This document shows positions 31,831 to 40,889 of a stretch of DNA of 56,375 nucleotides, piece after piece. The first letter of the stretch is position 1, and each line of letters begins with the position of its first letter. Origin of the DNA: an uncultured Clostridia bacterium (GTDB lineage Bacteria > Bacillota > Clostridia > Oscillospirales > Oscillospiraceae); assembly GCA_945877365.1 (NCBI GenBank), contig CAMCRV010000014.1, positions 1 to 56,375 of the forward strand, read 5' to 3'. Below the pieces are notes generated by a model. The model worked only from the letters and a program-made list of their open reading frames with translations, ran no database searches and was not told the origin of the DNA. The translations under genes and the position numbers were made by a program.

Positions 31831-33048
31831 ATGGCTGTGCCTGTACTGTATCTGAATCCCGAAAAAAAGCAAAAGCTGGATGCCGGCTTTGCCGCTGCCT
31901 TCGGCGGCGCCCCGGAGCGTTATTTTTCTGCCCCCGGGCGCACGGAGATCGGCGGCAACCACACCGACCATCAGCGTGGCCGGGTGCTGGCCGCGGCTGT
32001 GAATCTGGACACCGTGGCCGCCGTCCGGGTCAACGGCACCGATACCATCCGCATCCTGTCTCAGGGCTATCCCCTGTGCGAAGTGGATGTAAAGGAGCTG
32101 ACCCCCAGAGCGGATGAAATCAACACCACCCCTGCCCTGATCCGGGGCGTTGCCGCCCGTTTTGCCCAGCTGGGCTGCAAGGTTCAGGGCTTTGATGCCT
32201 ACTGCGAATCCACGGTGCTCCCCGGCTCCGGCCTCAGCTCCTCCGCGGCCTATGAGGTGCTGATTGGCACCATCGTCAACCACCTGTTCTTCGAGGGAAA
32301 GGTTTCTCAGGCAGAGGTTGCCCAGATCGGTCAGTACGCGGAAAATGTCTTTTTCGGCAAGCCCTGCGGCCTGATGGATCAGACTGCCTCCGCTGTGGGC
32401 AATCTGGTGACCATCGACTTCTTTGACAAGGAGCATCCTGTAATCCAGCCGGTAAACTTTGATTTCTCTGCCTGCGGCCATGCCCTGTGCATCATCGACA
32501 CCCGAGCCAGCCACGCAGACCTGACGGACGAGTACGCCGCCATCCCCAATGAGATCAAGGCCGTCTGCGCCCACTTCGGCAAGGAGGTTCTCAGCCAGAT
32601 TGACGAGGCCGAATTCTATGCCGCCATCCCTGCCCTGCGGACAAGCTGCGGCGACCGGGCTGTCCTCCGGGCTGTCCACTTCTATCAGGACAACGCCCGG
32701 GTGCCCAAGCAGGTAGCTGCCTTGGAGGCAGGGGACTTCGCCGCTTTCCTGAAGCTGGTGAAGGAGAGCGGACATTCCTCCTATATGTATCTGCAAAATG
32801 TCATCCCTGCCGGTTATAAGGAGCATCAGGATGTGGCCATCGCTCTGGCTCTGTGTGAGCATTACCTGCAGGGCAAGGGTGCCTATCGGGTGCACGGCGG
32901 CGGCTTCGCCGGTACGGTGCAGGCCTTTGTGCCCTTTGAGATTCTGGAAGATTTCCGGGTCGGCATCGACAGTGTGCTGGGTGAGGGAGCCTGCCATGTG
33001 CTGAGCATCCGTCCTCAGGGCGGCGTGGAGATGGAGGTACAGGCATGA
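31831..33048 (+). CDS. galK: Galactokinase
   Basis: 405 residues. GHMP kinase marks are intact: GRTEIGGNHTDHQRG (substrate loop, about residues 33-47), LPGSGLSSSAAYEVLIG (ATP loop, about 130), and GGGFAGTVQAF near the C-terminus. It phosphorylates galactose at C1 with ATP, the first Leloir step. AGGAGG lies nine bases before the ATG at 31831; the open frame reads further upstream only through repeat R3. It overlaps galT by four bases. Confidence 0.95.
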   Translation: MAVPVLYLNPEKKQKLDAGFAAAFGGAPERYFSAPGRTEIGGNHTDHQRGRVLAAAVNLDTVAAVRVNGTDTIRILSQGYPLCEVDVKELTPRADEINTTPALIRGVAARFAQLGCKVQGFDAYCESTVLPGSGLSSSAAYEVLIGTIVNHLFFEGKVSQAEVAQIGQYAENVFFGKPCGLMDQTASAVGNLVTIDFFDKEHPVIQPVNFDFSACGHALCIIDTRASHADLTDEYAAIPNEIKAVCAHFGKEVLSQIDEAEFYAAIPALRTSCGDRAVLRAVHFYQDNARVPKQVAALEAGDFAAFLKLVKESGHSSYMYLQNVIPAGYKEHQDVAIALALCEHYLQGKGAYRVHGGGFAGTVQAFVPFEILEDFRVGIDSVLGEGACHVLSIRPQGGVEMEVQA

Positions 33049-34544
33049 GAATCGAAACCTGTATCGATTCTCTGGTGTCCTACGCCATGAATACCGGCCT
33101 TGCCGAGCCCTGCGACCATCAGGTGCTCACCAACCGGCTGCTGGATATCCTGCATAAGGAGGACTACACCGTCTCTGACGAGCCTCAGTCTGAGGATCTG
33201 GAGGAAATTCTGGCCGGAATGCTGGACTACGCCGTGGCAAACGGCCTGTGCGACGACGGCATCACCGCCCGGGATATCTTTGACACCCGGATCATGGGCG
33301 CGGTGACACCCATGCCCCGGGAAGTCATCCGCACCTTCCGGGAGAAGTACGCCCAAAGCCCCGAGGCTGCTACAGACTGGTATTACAAGTTCAGCTGCGA
33401 CACCGACTACATCCGCCGCTATCGCATCGCCAAGGATATGCGGTGGAAATTCCCCAGCGAATACGGGGAAATGGACATCACCATCAACCTCAGCAAGCCG
33501 GAGAAGGACCCCAAGGCCATTGCTGCGGCAAAAAATGCCCCCCAGACCGCCTATCCCAAGTGCCAGCTGTGCCGGGAGAACGAGGGCTACGCCGGACGGA
33601 TGAACCACCCTGCCCGGGCAAACCACCGGATTATCCCTATTGAAATCCGCGGCGCGGACTGGTGCCTGCAATACTCCCCCTATGTGTACTACAACGAGCA
33701 CTGCATTGTCTTCAATGCGGAGCACATCCCCATGAAGATTGACAAGTCCGCCTTCCAGAAGCTGCTGGACTTCGTCCGGGTGTTTCCCCACTACTTTGTG
33801 GGCTCCAATGCCGATCTGCCCATCGTGGGTGGCTCCATCCTGAGCCACGAGCATTTTCAGGGCGGTCACTATCGCTTTGCCATGGAAACGGCTGGGGTGG
33901 AAAAGGCACTGACCTTCCGGAGCTTCGAGGATATTCAGGCCGGAATTGTGAAGTGGCCCATGAGCGTCATTCGCCTGAGGGGCAGCAACCCAGACCGGAT
34001 TGCAGACCTTGCCGACAGGATTCTCACCTGCTGGCGCGGCTACTCCGACGAGAGCGTGGGCGTGATTTCCTTCTCGGATGGGGAGCCTCACAACACCATC
34101 ACCCCCATCGCCCGCCGCCGGGGGGAGGACTATGAGCTGGATCTGGTGCTGCGGTGCAACATCTGCACTCCGGAGCATCCGCTGGGTGTGTTCCATCCCC
34201 ACGCCGGCAAGCACCATATCAAGAAGGAGAACATCGGCCTTATCGAGGTCATGGGTCTGGCGGTGCTGCCCAGCCGCCTGAAGCAGGAGCTGACTGCTCT
34301 GGCAGAAGCCGCCGCAGAAGGCCGGGACATCTCTGGGGATGAGATTCTGGGTAAGCACGCAGTGTGGCTGTCCCAGCTGAAGGAGAAGTACACCTTCACG
34401 GCGGAAAATGCGCTGGACATCATACTCCAGGAAACCGGTCGGGTCTTTGCCGCCGTGCTGGAGGATGCCGGTGTCTTCAAGCGCACCCCCGAGGGGATGG
34501 AGGCATTCCTCCGGTTCGCGGATCGGGTCAATCAGGAAGGATAA
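33045..34544 (+). CDS. galT: UDP-glucose-hexose-1-phosphate uridylyltransferase, Firmicutes type
   Basis: 499 residues, the length of the GalT type 2 family (COG4468) rather than the shorter HPH-motif enzyme. Marks: YPKCQLCRENEGYAGRMNHP, VGSNADLPIVGGSILSHEHF, and HPHAGKHHIKKENIGLIEVMG. It exchanges UMP between UDP-glucose and galactose-1-phosphate, the next Leloir step after GalK. The ATG overlaps the galK stop (ATGA) behind GGAGG. No galE or galM is in the window, so epimerisation is encoded elsewhere. Confidence 0.94.
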   Translation: MRIETCIDSLVSYAMNTGLAEPCDHQVLTNRLLDILHKEDYTVSDEPQSEDLEEILAGMLDYAVANGLCDDGITARDIFDTRIMGAVTPMPREVIRTFREKYAQSPEAATDWYYKFSCDTDYIRRYRIAKDMRWKFPSEYGEMDITINLSKPEKDPKAIAAAKNAPQTAYPKCQLCRENEGYAGRMNHPARANHRIIPIEIRGADWCLQYSPYVYYNEHCIVFNAEHIPMKIDKSAFQKLLDFVRVFPHYFVGSNADLPIVGGSILSHEHFQGGHYRFAMETAGVEKALTFRSFEDIQAGIVKWPMSVIRLRGSNPDRIADLADRILTCWRGYSDESVGVISFSDGEPHNTITPIARRRGEDYELDLVLRCNICTPEHPLGVFHPHAGKHHIKKENIGLIEVMGLAVLPSRLKQELTALAEAAAEGRDISGDEILGKHAVWLSQLKEKYTFTAENALDIILQETGRVFAAVLEDAGVFKRTPEGMEAFLRFADRVNQEG

Positions 34545-34567
34545 TCCATCCGATCATCACGAAAAAG

Positions 34568-34600
34568 TGCCCTGCAATGCAATGCATTGCAGGGCATTTG
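34568..34600. terminator. Hairpin after galT
   Basis: TGCCCTGCAAT pairs perfectly with ATTGCAGGGCA over a seven-base loop. It lies between converging genes; short T-runs follow on both strands. Confidence 0.75.
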
Positions 34601-34618
34601 TTATGGAAAAACGAAAAT

Positions 34619-35848
34619 TTACAGAACGGGAGTCCAGGCCAGCTCCATGATCTCATCCACATTGTCCATCTTGTTGATCAGACCCAGGCGGACATAACGC
34701 TCAACGATGTCTCTCAGACCGGCCTCGGTGAAGGCATCAGCGGTGCCGAACTGCAGGGAGTTGTTGATCATGATGTTCATAGCGCGGTCGCCCTTGTTCA
34801 GGGTGTTCTCCAGCAGGAAATCGGTAGCTTCCTCGCCGTTCTCACGCATCCAGGAGTGAGCCTTCTGGACAGCCTGCACGATCTTCTTGGCGTGGACAGG
34901 GTTGTTCTGCACGAAGGTGCGGTTCATGGCGATGACGCAGCAGTTCTTGGTGGAGAAGTCCTCGTCCAGCAGGGAGCGGATGCACTTCAGCTTGCCGTCC
35001 TTAACCATGGAGTAGGCGAAGGTATCGGACAGCAGAGCAGCGGAAATCTCACCGTTCTCCATGGCGTTGATGCAGGCGTCAGCAGTGACCTGAACCAGCT
35101 CCAGATCGGTACGGGGGTTGATGTTGTCCTGATCCAGCATCATGCAGGTGATGTTGTAGTCGGAGGAGCCGATGCCGGAGGGAACGGAGACGGGGGTGCC
35201 CTTCAGATCCTCGGTGGTGGTATAGGGGGAGTCAGCCAGAACATACAGGGACTTGCAGCCGATGTGAGCGCCGCCGACAAAGGTCAGGTCAACGCCGTTG
35301 GTGACGGGAACCAGCATGGTGGCGATGTGGCCAACAGCAACCTCAACCTGAGCGGTGCCCAGAGCCTCGGTGTAGGAGGTGCCCTTGAAGCCCTCGGCGG
35401 TCAGACCGGCCTCTGTGTAGAAGCCCTTCTTGTCAGCCACATTGGGGCCAGAGGTGCAGCCGCTTTCCATGTAGAAACGGACGGGCTTGCCGTAGGCAGG
35501 CTCCTTCTCCATGGCGGCCTTCTCCTCAGCGGTGGGGGTCAGGTCGAAGTTCAGCAGATCGATGGCACGGCCTTCCACATCCACGGGGGTGAACATGGCT
35601 TCCCAGTTGCCGGAGGTAGAAGCCTCGAAGGAGTCCATGTGGACATCGGTGACATTGACCTCTACTTCAACGCCTTCCAGACCCAGCTCGATCTGGCCGT
35701 CCTCCTGCAGAGCGGCAGAATACTGGGTCTTCTTGTCGTCCTTTGCTGCCTCGGTAGCAGCGGGGGCGCTCTCCTGCTTTGCACAGGCTGCCATGGACAG
35801 GGCCAGTACAAGAGCCAGCACGAGAGCAAGAATTCTTTTGGTGTTCAT
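34619..35848 (-). CDS. SsuA/NMT1-type ABC binding lipoprotein with N-terminal extension
   Basis: A 409-residue lipoprotein; lipobox Cys22 (SMAACAK). Residues from about 115 on match aliphatic-sulfonate/nitrate/NMT1-type binding proteins (VRFYMESGCTSGPNVADKKG, VAVGHIATML, VPSGIGSSDYN, NRTFVQNNP). Between them and the lipobox lies an extra segment of about 90 residues (ELGLEGVEVEVNVTDVHMDS and on) that is not part of the usual fold. Third gene of a permease-ATPase-binding protein operon, 69 bases after the ATPase. Substrate unknown; the family takes sulfonates, nitrate or pyrimidine precursors. Confidence 0.85.
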   Translation of the reverse strand: MNTKRILALVLALVLALSMAACAKQESAPAATEAAKDDKKTQYSAALQEDGQIELGLEGVEVEVNVTDVHMDSFEASTSGNWEAMFTPVDVEGRAIDLLNFDLTPTAEEKAAMEKEPAYGKPVRFYMESGCTSGPNVADKKGFYTEAGLTAEGFKGTSYTEALGTAQVEVAVGHIATMLVPVTNGVDLTFVGGAHIGCKSLYVLADSPYTTTEDLKGTPVSVPSGIGSSDYNITCMMLDQDNINPRTDLELVQVTADACINAMENGEISAALLSDTFAYSMVKDGKLKCIRSLLDEDFSTKNCCVIAMNRTFVQNNPVHAKKIVQAVQKAHSWMRENGEEATDFLLENTLNKGDRAMNIMINNSLQFGTADAFTEAGLRDIVERYVRLGLINKMDNVDEIMELAWTPVL

Positions 35849-35917
35849 TGGTGCGTTCTCCTATTCAAATGAATTTTTATTCAAGTACAGCGCGGATGCT
35901 GTAATTGGATACAGATA

Positions 35918-36688
35918 TTACTTTTCCTTTGTTCCGGCGAAGTGCAGCTGCTTGAGAATTTCGTTGCGGTATTCCACGAACTCCTGGGAGGAACGATCCC
36001 GGGGATAGGGCTGCTCAATTTTCAGATCGGAGACGATCCGACCGGGGTGGGAGTCCATCACCAGCACCCGGGTGCCCATGTAGATGGCCTCGTCCACATC
36101 GTGGGTGACCATGATGGCCAGCTGCTGCTTCTTCTGCCAGATTCGCAGGATTTCGTCCTGCATATTCATCCGGGTGAAGGCATCCAGTGCGCCAAGAGGC
36201 TCGTCCAGCAACAGAACGGGGGGCTCGTTGATCAGGGAGCGCACCAGCGCCACACGCTGGGCCATACCGCCGGACAGCTGGCCGGGGTAATCCTCCCGGA
36301 AGTCCTGCAGGCCGATGGTTTTGATCATCTCCTCCACCCTGTCCTCGTTGCCCTTCAGCTTGCCCTGCATTTTCAGGGAGAAGGCGATGTTGTCGTAGAC
36401 GGTGAGCCAGGGGAAGAGGGTGGCCTTCTGGAACATCATGCCCCGATCGGGGCCGGGGCCCTCGATGGGTTTGCCGTTGAGGGTAATGGAGCCGGTGGTG
36501 GGCTGGATCAGCCCGGCCACCAGCCGGAGGATGGTGGACTTGCCGCAGCCGGAGGGGCCAACCATGCTGATGAACTCGCCGCTTTCCATGGTGGTGGTGA
36601 CGCTGGAAAGGGCATGGGTCACATCGTCGGTTTCGATTTTCGCAAAGCTCTTGGAAACATTGTCCAGCTTCAGTACGGTTTTTTCCAT
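35918..36688 (-). CDS. SsuB/TauB-type ABC ATPase
   Basis: A 256-residue ATPase: Walker A GPSGCGKST, signature LSGGMAQRVALVRSL, Walker B VLLLDEPLGALDAF and switch MVTHDVDEAIYMG. It powers the importer formed with the permease at 36688-37761, whose stop its ATG overlaps by one base (TAATG). It resembles the orphan ATPase at 11987. Confidence 0.92.
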   Translation of the reverse strand: MEKTVLKLDNVSKSFAKIETDDVTHALSSVTTTMESGEFISMVGPSGCGKSTILRLVAGLIQPTTGSITLNGKPIEGPGPDRGMMFQKATLFPWLTVYDNIAFSLKMQGKLKGNEDRVEEMIKTIGLQDFREDYPGQLSGGMAQRVALVRSLINEPPVLLLDEPLGALDAFTRMNMQDEILRIWQKKQQLAIMVTHDVDEAIYMGTRVLVMDSHPGRIVSDLKIEQPYPRDRSSQEFVEYRNEILKQLHFAGTKEK

Positions 36689-37761
36689 TATGCCTTCACT
36701 CCAATCTGCCAGCGCAGCACACGGCGCTTCACGGCTTCCAGGGATTTGGTGACCACAGTGAAAATAATGCAGATCACGAACAGGGCGGCAAACATACTGT
36801 CGTAGCTTGCCCAGGACTTGGACCAGTTCATATACCAGCCCAGACCGGATTTGACACCCAGCATTTCCGCGATCATAATGGCGGTGCAGGAGCTGGACAT
36901 TGCCTGGGTCAGACCGGAGAAAATGTTGGGCATGGCGTGGGGAATGGCAACCCGGAACACCAGCTGGCGGCTGTTGGCTCCCAGAGTTCTGGCGGCTTCC
37001 AGATAGTCCTTATCCACATTGGAGATACCGGTCATGGAGGCCACGGTGACGGCAAACCAGGAGCCCAGGGCGATGATGAACACGGCACCGCCGAACAGGG
37101 AGGTGGCCACCACCATCATAATGGGAATCCAGGTGGAGGTGGGGATGGGACCCAGGAACTTGATAATGGGGTCGATCCAGTAGCGGCACCGGGGAGAATA
37201 GCCGCAGGTGATGCCGGTGACAAGCCCCAGAGACACACCGGCAAAATAGCCCAGAAACAGCAGCTTCAGGGTGTGCAGGGTGCAGTCCAGAATCATCATC
37301 CGATCCTGCCAGAAGGCGTTGATGACAAAGTTCAGGCAGGGCACAAAGGGCTGGGTCAGGATGCCGGTTTTCAGGGTCAGGTAGTCATAGTAGGCCAGCA
37401 GGAGAAACAGGGCGGAGCACAGGGGTGCCCGGTAGCGCAGCTTCTCATAGAAGGTCTTCTGCTTCTGTGCCATCCGGATTCCGGCGTACACCAGACACAG
37501 AAAATAGGCGCAGATCAGCAGAATCAGAAACACCAGATAGGTCTGGGGATGGCGGTTTGTGGAATTGTCGGGAATCAGGATATATTCCAGAACGGAAACA
37601 AGACCGCATACCAGAGGCAGAACCATGATGACAGCTTCCAGAAACTTCTGGAAGGGGGTCATTTTCTTCTGCTCCAGCTCCTGGAGCTGCCGGCGGGTCA
37701 GCTTATCCAGCGGGGTTTGTTCGGCTGCAGTCTGCCCTTGCTGCGGATTTTGATGGGACAT
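36688..37761 (-). CDS. SsuC-type ABC permease with extra N-terminal membrane domain
   Basis: 357 residues, about 100 more than usual SsuC permeases. The first 45 residues are cytoplasmic and charged (DKLTRRQLQELEQKK). Residues 50-150 add about three membrane segments not usual in the family. The standard permease core follows, with the coupling loop EAARTLGANSRQLVFRVAIP. The start at 37761 is chosen for GGAG upstream; 20 more in-frame codons upstream lack a site. First gene of the operon. Confidence 0.87.
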   Translation of the reverse strand: MSHQNPQQGQTAAEQTPLDKLTRRQLQELEQKKMTPFQKFLEAVIMVLPLVCGLVSVLEYILIPDNSTNRHPQTYLVFLILLICAYFLCLVYAGIRMAQKQKTFYEKLRYRAPLCSALFLLLAYYDYLTLKTGILTQPFVPCLNFVINAFWQDRMMILDCTLHTLKLLFLGYFAGVSLGLVTGITCGYSPRCRYWIDPIIKFLGPIPTSTWIPIMMVVATSLFGGAVFIIALGSWFAVTVASMTGISNVDKDYLEAARTLGANSRQLVFRVAIPHAMPNIFSGLTQAMSSSCTAIMIAEMLGVKSGLGWYMNWSKSWASYDSMFAALFVICIIFTVVTKSLEAVKRRVLRWQIGVKA

Positions 37762-37838
37762 ATACAACACTCCTGTATTGAATAATGGGGGTTGGAGGGA
37801 TGTCGTTTTTTCAACGCACACTTTCCAAAGTAGTTTAC

Positions 37839-37868
37839 ATTATATAGCAACTGGAGAAGAAAGTCGAA
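37839..37868 (-). promoter_or_regulatory. Predicted promoter of the SsuABC-type operon
   Basis: On the minus strand TTCGAC (37863-37868) and TATAAT (37839-37844) are 18 bases apart; the start codon is about 80 bases further on. Confidence 0.45.
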
Positions 37869-37956
37869 AAGATAGTTCCGATAGATGGTGATTACTTATA
37901 AGAAAGGCTGATAAATTGGGTACAATTATTGAAAATTAATCGATTTTACAAATAAT

Positions 37957-37997
37957 AAATACCGGGCTGCCCATCATAGAGCAGCCCGGTATTTTTG
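37957..37997. terminator. Strong bidirectional hairpin
   Basis: AAATACCGGGCTGC pairs with GCAGCCCGGTATTT around a short loop, and T-runs flank both sides. On the minus strand it can end the sigma/anti-sigma operon after it reads through repeat R4. Confidence 0.8.
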
Positions 37998-37998
37998 G

Positions 37999-38219
37999 AT
38001 GTGCATATCGGTATCAGTCAAAAAACCGACAAATAGGAATTTGTGGGGATGCCCAAAGCCTCCCCTGTGTAAGGGGAGGTGGCAAAAATCAATAGATTTT
38101 TGCCGGAGGGGTTGTCAATCCCCCAGTCAGCTTCGCTGACAGCCCCCTTTACACAAGGGGGCCTTTGACCTCGCCAAATACCAATTTCTCAAGCAGCTGC
38201 GTAAAACCGATAAGCACAT
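37999..38219. repeat. TIR-bounded repeat R4, the most complete copy
   Basis: Outer ends ATGTGCATATCGGT (37999-38012) and ACCGATAAGCACAT (38206-38219) are reverse complements at 13 of 14 bases. Inner ends are AAATAGGAATTTG (38031) and CAAATACCAATTT (38175-38187). The interior is the CCTCCCCTGTGTAAGGGGAGG, CAAAAATCAATAGATTTTTG, GTCAGCTTCGCTGAC module. The whole element is about 220 bases. Confidence 0.85.
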
Positions 38220-38228
38220 GTTTGGATA

Positions 38229-38939
38229 TTATTTGGCTCTGGCGGCGCGGTCACAGGGGGAGTCCATTTCAAAATCCGAAAGAAGCGCCAGCAGCTCCCG
38301 CTTGTCTATAGCCCGGACGATGTCCGCTGTCACGGAAGGATCCTGCGCCGACAGAAGCTGAAACGCCTGATACTGAAGCACGGTCAAATCCAAAGCTCTG
38401 GCCTGCCGGATGTCCTCCTCCGACAATGCGCAGTAGAACACATTTTCCCGCCCTGCCACCGTCAGGGCGCTGCAGGCGACATTGGCCAGCATTTCCTCGG
38501 TGTGACCGGGGGCAGCTCCCACCACGGAGACGGTGATGAGATCGTGGCTTCGGATGAAAGGCTCCATTTCCTGACTGAGCATCAGTTTCCTCACGGCGCG
38601 GTTGTAGGGAAGATTCAGCAGGGACACATTCTGAACCAGCTCCCTGCCATCGGCGTTGAGCCCCCGAACCTGAATCACCCGATCCAGACGGTTGACCTTC
38701 ATTTCAATGGAGGGGTTGACATCCATCTCAATCATGGCGGCAGGGGTGAAATAGAACAGGCACAGGCACAGCAGGGCTGCGGCAGCGCACAGGCCGGAAA
38801 GCATCCGTCTGCGCTGGCTCTGCCGGATGCGCCGGGAATTGTAGTCTTGGGTCTTTTTCCGGACAAACAGCTTTGTCCGCTGCCTGGACAGCTCAGAAGC
38901 GTGAACGGCTTCAAAGGCAGAGCGGATTGGCTCATCCAT
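38229..38939 (-). CDS. RsgI-like anti-sigma factor
   Basis: A 236-residue protein: a cytoplasmic N-terminus of about 50 residues rich in Arg/Gln (SRRIRQSQRRRM), one membrane helix (LCAAAALLCLCLFYFTP) and an outer domain that opens IEMDVNPSIEMKVNRLDRVI. That last segment is a signature of the RsgI anti-sigma family. The carbohydrate-binding tail of classical RsgI is absent. The start at 38939 overlaps the sigma gene by eight bases; GGGAGG lies upstream, and the GTG at 38948 is too close to that site. It probably holds the sigma factor at the membrane. Confidence 0.8.
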   Translation of the reverse strand: MDEPIRSAFEAVHASELSRQRTKLFVRKKTQDYNSRRIRQSQRRRMLSGLCAAAALLCLCLFYFTPAAMIEMDVNPSIEMKVNRLDRVIQVRGLNADGRELVQNVSLLNLPYNRAVRKLMLSQEMEPFIRSHDLITVSVVGAAPGHTEEMLANVACSALTVAGRENVFYCALSEEDIRQARALDLTVLQYQAFQLLSAQDPSVTADIVRAIDKRELLALLSDFEMDSPCDRAARAK

Positions 38940-39414
38940 TAAGCTCACCTCCCAGGGATACTTTCAGAATATCTTTGGCTCTGCGAAGCAGGGTATAGAC
39001 GGTGTTGGTGTTTTTCTTCAGAAGCCGGCCGATTTCCGGGGCGGTGTAGCCCTCGTAATAGTGAAGGTAGATGACCTCCCGGTATTGCTTGGGCAGAGCC
39101 AGAACAGCCTCCAGCACCTCCCGGCTGCTGTCGGTGGTCTCCACCGGGCATTGCAGCAGGGTGTCCAGAGAAACAGTGCGGCTGTGGAAGAAACTCTTCA
39201 GCAGATCCCGGCAGGCGTTGACGGTGACCCGGATCAGCCATGCCTTTTTGTGCTCCTCGCTTTCAAAGACGGTGTCGCACAGGGCGTATTTGAGGAAAAC
39301 CGTCTGGCTGATGTCCTCAGAGTCCGCCGGATTCTTCAGATAAACCATGCACAGCCGGGCGACGGTGTCGGCGTATTGGTCTATGGTGGTATTCACATCC
39401 TGCTCGCTGCGCAT
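38932..39414 (-). CDS. ECF-type RNA polymerase sigma factor
   Basis: 160 residues with sigma-70 regions 2 (YADTVARLCMVYLKNPADSE, then DISQTVFLKY) and 4 (LPKQYREVIYLHYYEGYTAP, then EIGRLLKKNTNTVYTLLRRAK). The short length and paired anti-sigma gene fit an ECF sigma factor. Start at 39414 behind GGCAGGTGA. A TATAAT-like -10 on the minus strand lies at 39471-39476, but its -35 is unclear. The target promoters cannot be told from here. Confidence 0.9.
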   Translation of the reverse strand: MRSEQDVNTTIDQYADTVARLCMVYLKNPADSEDISQTVFLKYALCDTVFESEEHKKAWLIRVTVNACRDLLKSFFHSRTVSLDTLLQCPVETTDSSREVLEAVLALPKQYREVIYLHYYEGYTAPEIGRLLKKNTNTVYTLLRRAKDILKVSLGGELNG

Positions 39415-39685
39415 TTCGGTTTCACCTGCCGTTGCAATTATGGCCGCACTGCGGCGCTTACTAACTGCACATTATACACGAATGAAAGGGGAAAATCCAT
39501 TCAATGGGTCGCCGGAAAACGAAAAAACAGAAGAAATTCCATAGGAAAAGCCAATATGCAGATGATGTTTATACAAAATTGTAATATACATATAGAAAAT
39601 GAATGGATTTGCGGAAGTGGGTCGTATTCCCTGTGTTGCCGTGAAAAACGGCGAAAGTGCAGAAAGAAAAGGTGAGAAAACCATT

Positions 39686-40888
39686 ATGCGAATGCTGATC
39701 TGGAAAAACATTGCCCGGCGGCGAAACCAATCGGTGCTGACCATTACCATCACTTTGCTGACGGTGATGGCTTTTGTGATGGTGCTGGGTATTTTTCAAA
39801 CCATGCAGCAGGGGCTGACCCTGTCCCGACAGCGGCTGGGTGCGGATGCCATCCTCATCCCCAAGTACGCCGCCGCCTCCGGCAATGACCTGCTGTTTAC
39901 CGCCATTCCGGAGAATATCTATATGCCGGAATCCGTGCTGGAGGATGCCGGACGGCTGGAGGGCATTGCAAAAATGTCCCCCCAGTTCTACGCCCAGACT
40001 CTGGCTCTGTCCTGCTGCGAGCCGGGGGAAGAGGCTCGGATCATCGGCTTTGATCCCCAGACGGACTTTATCCTCACGCCCTATCTGGATGAAGCCAAAC
40101 GGGAGCCCATCAGCGACGAACAGGTGCTGCTGGGGGGCAATTTCGACGAGAGCTATGACGGCGTCAACTTTATGGTTCTGGGTCGGATGTTCAAGGTGCA
40201 CAGCCTGCTGTATCCCACCGGCACCGGCATGGACAGCACCATCTTTATGAATATGGATGTGGTTCGGCAGCTGTGCCTGGAATCCGAGGTGCTCAGTCAG
40301 GACTGGGTGGAAAAGGATCCCTTCGGCCTGATTTCCGTCATCATGGTGAAGCTGGAGCCCGGGGTCAATCCCGAGGACTTCCAGAAGCAGGTGGAAGCCT
40401 CCGGCATCGATGCCAAGTGCATCCTCACCGGCAGCACCATCGCCTCCCTGCAGAGCCAGCTGGAGGTGACCATGCAGGTGCTGTTTGCGCTGTGGCTGGC
40501 CTCTATGATCATCGCAGCTCTGTCCCTGGCAGGACGGTTCAGCGCCCTGGCGCGGGAGCGGAAGAAGGAAATCGGCCTGCTGCGGGCCATAGGTGTGAAA
40601 AAGCATCAGGTCTTCGGCCTGATCATCGGGGAGGCCTGCCTGATGGCTGCCATGGGCGGCATCGCCGGCAGTGCTGCCGCTCTGATTTGCATGAACCCTG
40701 CCATTGAGGTGCTGACGGATGCCTTCTTCCTGTCGGCCACCGTGTGGAACTGGAAGCTGGCGCTGGGCTGCGGCGGCGCAGGTGTGATTCTGGCCTGTCT
40801 GCTGGGCTTTGCCTCAGCCTTCCTGCCTGCCATGCGCTCCGCCTCGCTGGACCCTCAGACTGCCATTACACAGGGAGAGATGAACTGA
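39686..40888 (+). CDS. FtsX/MacB-type ABC exporter permease
   Basis: A 400-residue protein: an N-terminal membrane helix (LTITITLLTVMAFVMVLGIF), a large outer domain (about residues 45-270), then three membrane helices. The conserved FtsX core is ARERKKEIGLLRAIGVKKHQVFGLIIGE. It works with the ATPase that follows, which starts two bases later, as a mechanotransmission-type or lipoprotein-type exporter. Start at 39686 after AAAGGTGAG; the open frame extends upstream without a site. Confidence 0.9.
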   Translation: MRMLIWKNIARRRNQSVLTITITLLTVMAFVMVLGIFQTMQQGLTLSRQRLGADAILIPKYAAASGNDLLFTAIPENIYMPESVLEDAGRLEGIAKMSPQFYAQTLALSCCEPGEEARIIGFDPQTDFILTPYLDEAKREPISDEQVLLGGNFDESYDGVNFMVLGRMFKVHSLLYPTGTGMDSTIFMNMDVVRQLCLESEVLSQDWVEKDPFGLISVIMVKLEPGVNPEDFQKQVEASGIDAKCILTGSTIASLQSQLEVTMQVLFALWLASMIIAALSLAGRFSALARERKKEIGLLRAIGVKKHQVFGLIIGEACLMAAMGGIAGSAAALICMNPAIEVLTDAFFLSATVWNWKLALGCGGAGVILACLLGFASAFLPAMRSASLDPQTAITQGEMN

Positions 40889-40889
40889 T

